NCBI GenBank assembly: GCA_964006375.1
Contig: OZ023269.1
Location: 65,738,029-65,802,028 of the forward strand
Direction: 5' to 3'
DNA: 64,000 nucleotides
Source of the DNA: Tillus elongatus
Lineage: Eukaryota > Arthropoda > Insecta > Coleoptera > Cleridae
The position numbers were made by a program, and so were the translations under genes. The notes under the pieces are model-generated. The model did no database searches. It had not been told where the DNA came from and was given only the letters and a program-made list of their open reading frames with translations. Shown in pieces: positions 61,131-64,000 of the stretch (position 1 is its first letter; every line of letters starts with the position of its first letter).

Positions 61131-61470
61131 CCTTTTTTTTTGTTCCCTCAGGGCTCGTCCGCGGCCTTGCCGCCCCGATAGCACCGCAACCCTTGGTTGA
61201 TTGTGCATACCCTTAGTCTTACTCCACCCATTCCAAGATCACTGTGCCTTGAACTAGTCTGCACAGCGATTGGTAGGGTGAAGTTTTATATTGCTCTGTC
61301 TCCGGTCTAGAGTGACCGTAGATCAGTTGTCTTTTCCGGTCCAGAGCTATACACTCACACAAGATGTGCTGGGCTGATTCCTCCCCCTCGCCGCAGAGTC
61401 TGCATGCGAGAGTAGAGAGATAATGTCTGTTCTGGAACGACCTTGACGCGGTGGTGGAGATATTTTCAAG
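61131..61470 (-). mobile_element. LINE 3' tail with zinc-knuckle C-terminus
   Basis: On the minus strand: the end of an ORF2 with ACRLCGEGEESAQHILCECI-type CCHC region (CRLCGEGEESAQHILCEC), 3' untranslated sequence and a short poly(A) at 61,131-61,142. This CCHC pattern is typical of R1/Jockey-group LINEs. It is 5' truncated at the minisatellite. Confidence 0.75.
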
Positions 61471-61690
61471 GTCAAGGCCAGCGATATATTTTCCCACGGC
61501 CAGGTGTATTTTTAAGGTCAAGGCCAGATGTATTTTCCCACGGCCAGAGGTATTTTTTTAAGCTCAAGGCAAGATGTATTTTCCCACGGTCACGGCTAGA
61601 GGTATTTTTTAAGCTCAAGGCCAGATGTGTTTCTGCACGGTCGCGGCCAGCGATATTTTTTTTAAGGTCAAGGCCAACCACATTTTCATG
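61465..61690. repeat. Minisatellite, about five units of 46-54 bp
   Basis: Units contain AAGGTCAAGGCCAGATGTAT and TTTTCCCACGGCCAGAGGTA with variations. It borders the LINE tail, and the LINE reading frame runs into its first units. Confidence 0.8.
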
Positions 61691-61803
61691 GTCACAGACA
61701 CATTCAAGTTTACAAATTTATCCTTGAAATTTGTATTATATATGTACAGGAGATATCTCAGGGAATTAATATTATACGCTTTTCAAATTTATCATTGTAA
61801 ACT

Positions 61804-62250
61804 ATGGTACTCGTAATTGACATTCAAGGTTTCAAACTGGAAAATAATAAATTTCTTCCAAAAGAACTTGCATCGTTTGATGGTTTCAAGGTATGTCATT
61901 ATGTTTTTAAAGCACCATTTAGTCTGGATTATTTACCTCAAAATTTACAAGTGCAGACGAAATGGTTAATAAACCATCATCATTGTATTGATTCGAAATC
62001 AGGTTTTACACCAGTACACAATTTTGCTGAAATAATCAAACATCTTACAAGCGACACCAACGTCGTTTATGTGAAAGGAAAGGGGAAAGCTGATTATGTA
62101 AAAAAATATACATCAGCACTCGTTTTGGAATTAGATGAACAACCCACACTTCAAGCATCTACACCTTCTTGCATTTATCATTTAAATAATCATTGCGTTT
62201 GCGCCCTTACTAATGTATACTTTTTATTTAACAATCATGTTATGAATTAA
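61804..62250 (+). CDS. Unidentified 148-aa protein, single exon
   Basis: Open from the ATG at 61,804, preceded by an in-frame TAA, to TAA at 62,248; AATAAA follows at about 62,267. The N-terminus reads MVLVIDIQGFKLENN, followed by CHYVFKAPF, KWLINHHHC, VYVKGKGKADYVKKY, VLELDEQP and a C-terminal CIYHLNNHCVCALTNVYFL. The D-x-Q start, the middle KG.GKA segment and the His/Cys-rich end recall RNase H-fold exonucleases, but the family is not identified and the second acid is not the usual Glu. No membrane segment or signal peptide. It shows no stop or shift, in contrast to the surrounding decayed elements, and faces the partial gene at 62,380. Confidence 0.65.
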   Translation: MVLVIDIQGFKLENNKFLPKELASFDGFKVCHYVFKAPFSLDYLPQNLQVQTKWLINHHHCIDSKSGFTPVHNFAEIIKHLTSDTNVVYVKGKGKADYVKKYTSALVLELDEQPTLQASTPSCIYHLNNHCVCALTNVYFLFNNHVMN

Positions 62251-62379
62251 GTTTTGTATTGTAAAAAATAAAATGAGTAAAAAAATAAAACTAGTTAAAA
62301 TATATTGTTTTTTTATTTATTTATTTAAAGCGATGTATAGGAATACAATGTCTAATTACATTTCTTTTATTCTATAAAT

Positions 62380-62481
62380 TTAAAATGGAACAAAATGCGT
62401 AAGTATGTGTTCAATTTCTCCATTTTGCACATAAGCTTTGTATGATAGAACAAAAAACTCTTTTGTACAGTTACCACTTAA
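62380..62481 (-). CDS. 3' coding end of an unidentified gene, facing the 148-aa ORF
   Basis: The minus strand reads LSGNCTKEFFVLSYKAYV, continues QNGEIEHILTHFVPF and stops at 62,380-62,382, with AATAAA 13-14 nt after the stop. It is 33 residues of protein-like sequence. Upstream it runs directly into a (TA)n tract (62,482-62,585), so either the tract lies in an intron (a weak TTTAAG acceptor borders it) or the expansion destroyed the gene. No family recognised. Confidence 0.45.
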   Translation of the reverse strand, partial: LSGNCTKEFFVLSYKAYVQNGEIEHILTHFVPF

Positions 62482-62493
62482 ATATATATATAT

Positions 62494-62585
<92 letters not shown>
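62482..62585. repeat. (TA)n microsatellite with a TGTA interruption
   Basis: About 104 bp of TA, interrupted near 62,501-62,510. Confidence 0.95.
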
Positions 62586-62587
<2 letters not shown>

Positions 62588-62959
62588 AAGAAAGTGCTAA
62601 ATTATAATATAAAATTCATACATATCTATCTTCAGGATACTTAAATTTAAATGCTTCAGGCTATCTCTGTAGAATCTAGATATTACATGCATCTGCCTCA
62701 ATACCATATAAAGAGTCCCATAATCACCTCCATAAATGGATATGAAGAAAAAAAACCTTAATTTGGACGAATACCCATATAAGAATTAAATGACTAATTA
62801 TTCACATTGGATCGTGTAGACCTGCCTAATATGGCGGATTTTAAGTGGCAGATTATACCTATAATAAAGCGAGTTTTTAAGGTCTGATATAAGAATCCAA
62901 TAAACTGCATCATTATAAATGCAGGCGAGTTTTTAAATTACCATCATTTATGTATAGCT

Positions 62960-63137
62960 CCAAACTTGTATATAAGAAGCCGCGTTGACTGGTTGAGCAA
63001 TTATTACCGGTCAGATAACCTTGGAAATATTTACCCACTTCACGAAAGAACCTTGTGTGGCAGTATAGTTTTGAGTGAGCAACGACCAGTGCTTCCATGG
63101 TGAAATTGTTTTAAGTGGGCATATCTATATATTACGG
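62960..63137 (+). promoter_or_regulatory. Candidate promoter and first exon with splice donor
   Basis: GTATATAAGAAGCCGCG has a TATA box at about 62,970. About 130 bp of higher-complexity sequence follows, then ACG|GTAAGTCTT at about 63,135, a strong donor. An ATG at about 63,098 opens only five codons, so the exon would be mostly leader. No downstream gene was recognised before the window end. On the minus strand the same stretch is open for 61 codons (63,098-62,913), without family likeness. Confidence 0.3.
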
Positions 63138-63465
63138 TAAGTCTTATTTTAAGTTCTCTTAATTATCATTCGAGAAAAAAAGTGTGTATTTTTTAATTTC
63201 TAGTGAATTTATAGACCATTTCTCCAATGCGTTGTCGAATTTTCGTAAAAAAATCAATAAAGTTTAATATATCTATTATTATGCAAGATATGAAAAAAAA
63301 TTGTATATATTAATTATAGGGTGTCTTGAGCTACATCTTAAAAAAAATATTTCTACAATCATCATAAATGATACCAATTTTCTTGTTATAAAAAAAGATG
63401 CCTTATGTTTTTTTGTATTTTTTTTACATATTCCTTCAAAATATTATGCATGTTGTAAGAAAATA

Positions 63466-63995
63466 AATTCAGGATGCAGTAAGTGCATTATGGTAGCGAA
63501 TTTTCATTAAATGCTTCAAATTTAAATAGGTCCATTTGCTATTAATTTATAAGGTTAATCAATAAACCATTTTTTCGGAAACACTTTATGTTTACTTTCA
63601 GATTTTTTGTACATTTTCAAACAATAAAGTTATTTTGACGAAACATAGCACATTGTTTTCAAAAACGCATGTTTGCAAGAATATAAATTCGGGACGCAGT
63701 AAGTGCGTTATAGTAACCAATTTTCATTAAATGCTTCAAATTTAAATATCTCAATTTGCTACTAATTTATAAGGTTAATCAATAAACCATTGTTTTTTTT
63801 CGGGAACACTAAGTTTACATTCGGATTTTTTTTGTACATTTTCAAACAATAAAGTTATTTTGATGAAAGATAGCACACTGTTTCTACTATATAGGTTATA
63901 CTGGTAACCAAATTTAATGCCTGCTTTCTTAAAAATACATATTTAGTATTAAAGCAATTTAATGAAAATTCACTACCATTACACACTTGCTGCTT
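63466..63995. repeat. Dispersed/tandem repeat, 219-bp units, with inverted end
   Basis: CAGTAAGTGC begins the recognisable motif at 63,478 and 63,697, a 219-bp period, with long shared text (ATGCTTCAAATTTAAAT, TTTATAAGGTTAATCAATAA). An inverted copy of the motif start closes the region at 63,958-63,995. So the outer part, 63,690-63,995, could be a roughly 305-bp MITE with inverted ends. The window ends here. Confidence 0.7.
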
Positions 63996-64000
63996 TTTTT

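Noticed and set aside
62913..63098. 61-aa minus-strand frame
   Set aside because: Overlaps the promoter-like block on the plus strand, has no family likeness and no poly(A) signal was recognised.

Overview
The window is nuclear DNA of an animal, most likely an insect or another arthropod with a large, AT-rich, transposon-rich genome. The evidence is spliced coding sequence, LTR elements of the BEL/Pao, Mag-like Ty3 and env-bearing errantivirus-like types, LINE 3' ends, TIR elements with TA target duplications and long (TA)n tracts. No rRNA gene, CRISPR array or bacterial operon is visible. The species cannot be named from the sequence.

Region 1-10.4 kb holds one apparently intact gene on the minus strand (627-4461). 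It is a protein-primed-type family B DNA polymerase of the Polinton/adintovirus kind, 1254 aa after removal of a 70-nt intron, with all exonuclease and polymerase motifs present. No other Polinton gene is visible. To its right lie a perfect 131-bp tandem repeat, a 2.8-kb satellite built on TGTC tracts, a tRNA-like SINE head, a 100-bp hairpin, seven copies of an 18-bp iteron, and a GC-richer block with CRE, NRF1-like, YY1-like and AGGTCA motifs.

Region 10.4-21.5 kb holds a decayed Mag-like element on the minus strand (10,396-18,586). Its 5' LTR is split by a hAT-like MITE and by a 3.1-kb TIR element that itself carries a 1.07-kb foldback element. Two LINE 3' ends then converge on AT-rich simple repeats.

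Region 21.5-43.3 kb is a three-element nest. A BEL element (minus, 21,564-43,297, target duplication CTTAG) was hit by two errantivirus-like elements with gag, pol and env genes: element A (minus, 25,866-33,442, CGCG) and element B (plus, 33,903-41,598, GGCG). Hand-counted LTR differences (BEL about 2.2%, A about 1.2%, B about 1.5%) fit the nesting order. All three are broken by frameshifts or stops. A's frameshift falls in the reverse-transcriptase YMDD motif.

Region 43.3-61.7 kb holds two related LINE remnants (44 and 54 kb), two further copies of the TIR element (50,882-53,971 and 58,075-61,130), an almost perfect 881-bp tandem duplication with possible exons, several kb of unrecognised AT-rich DNA, and a third kind of LINE tail joined to a minisatellite.

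Region 61.7-64 kb holds a compact unexplained locus: a single-exon 148-aa ORF (61,804-62,250) with its own poly(A) signal, facing the 3' coding end of a second gene (62,380-62,481, minus) that also has a poly(A) signal. A TATA-like promoter candidate and a repeat that recurs through the window follow. The polymerase gene and this facing pair are the best candidates for under-described biology.
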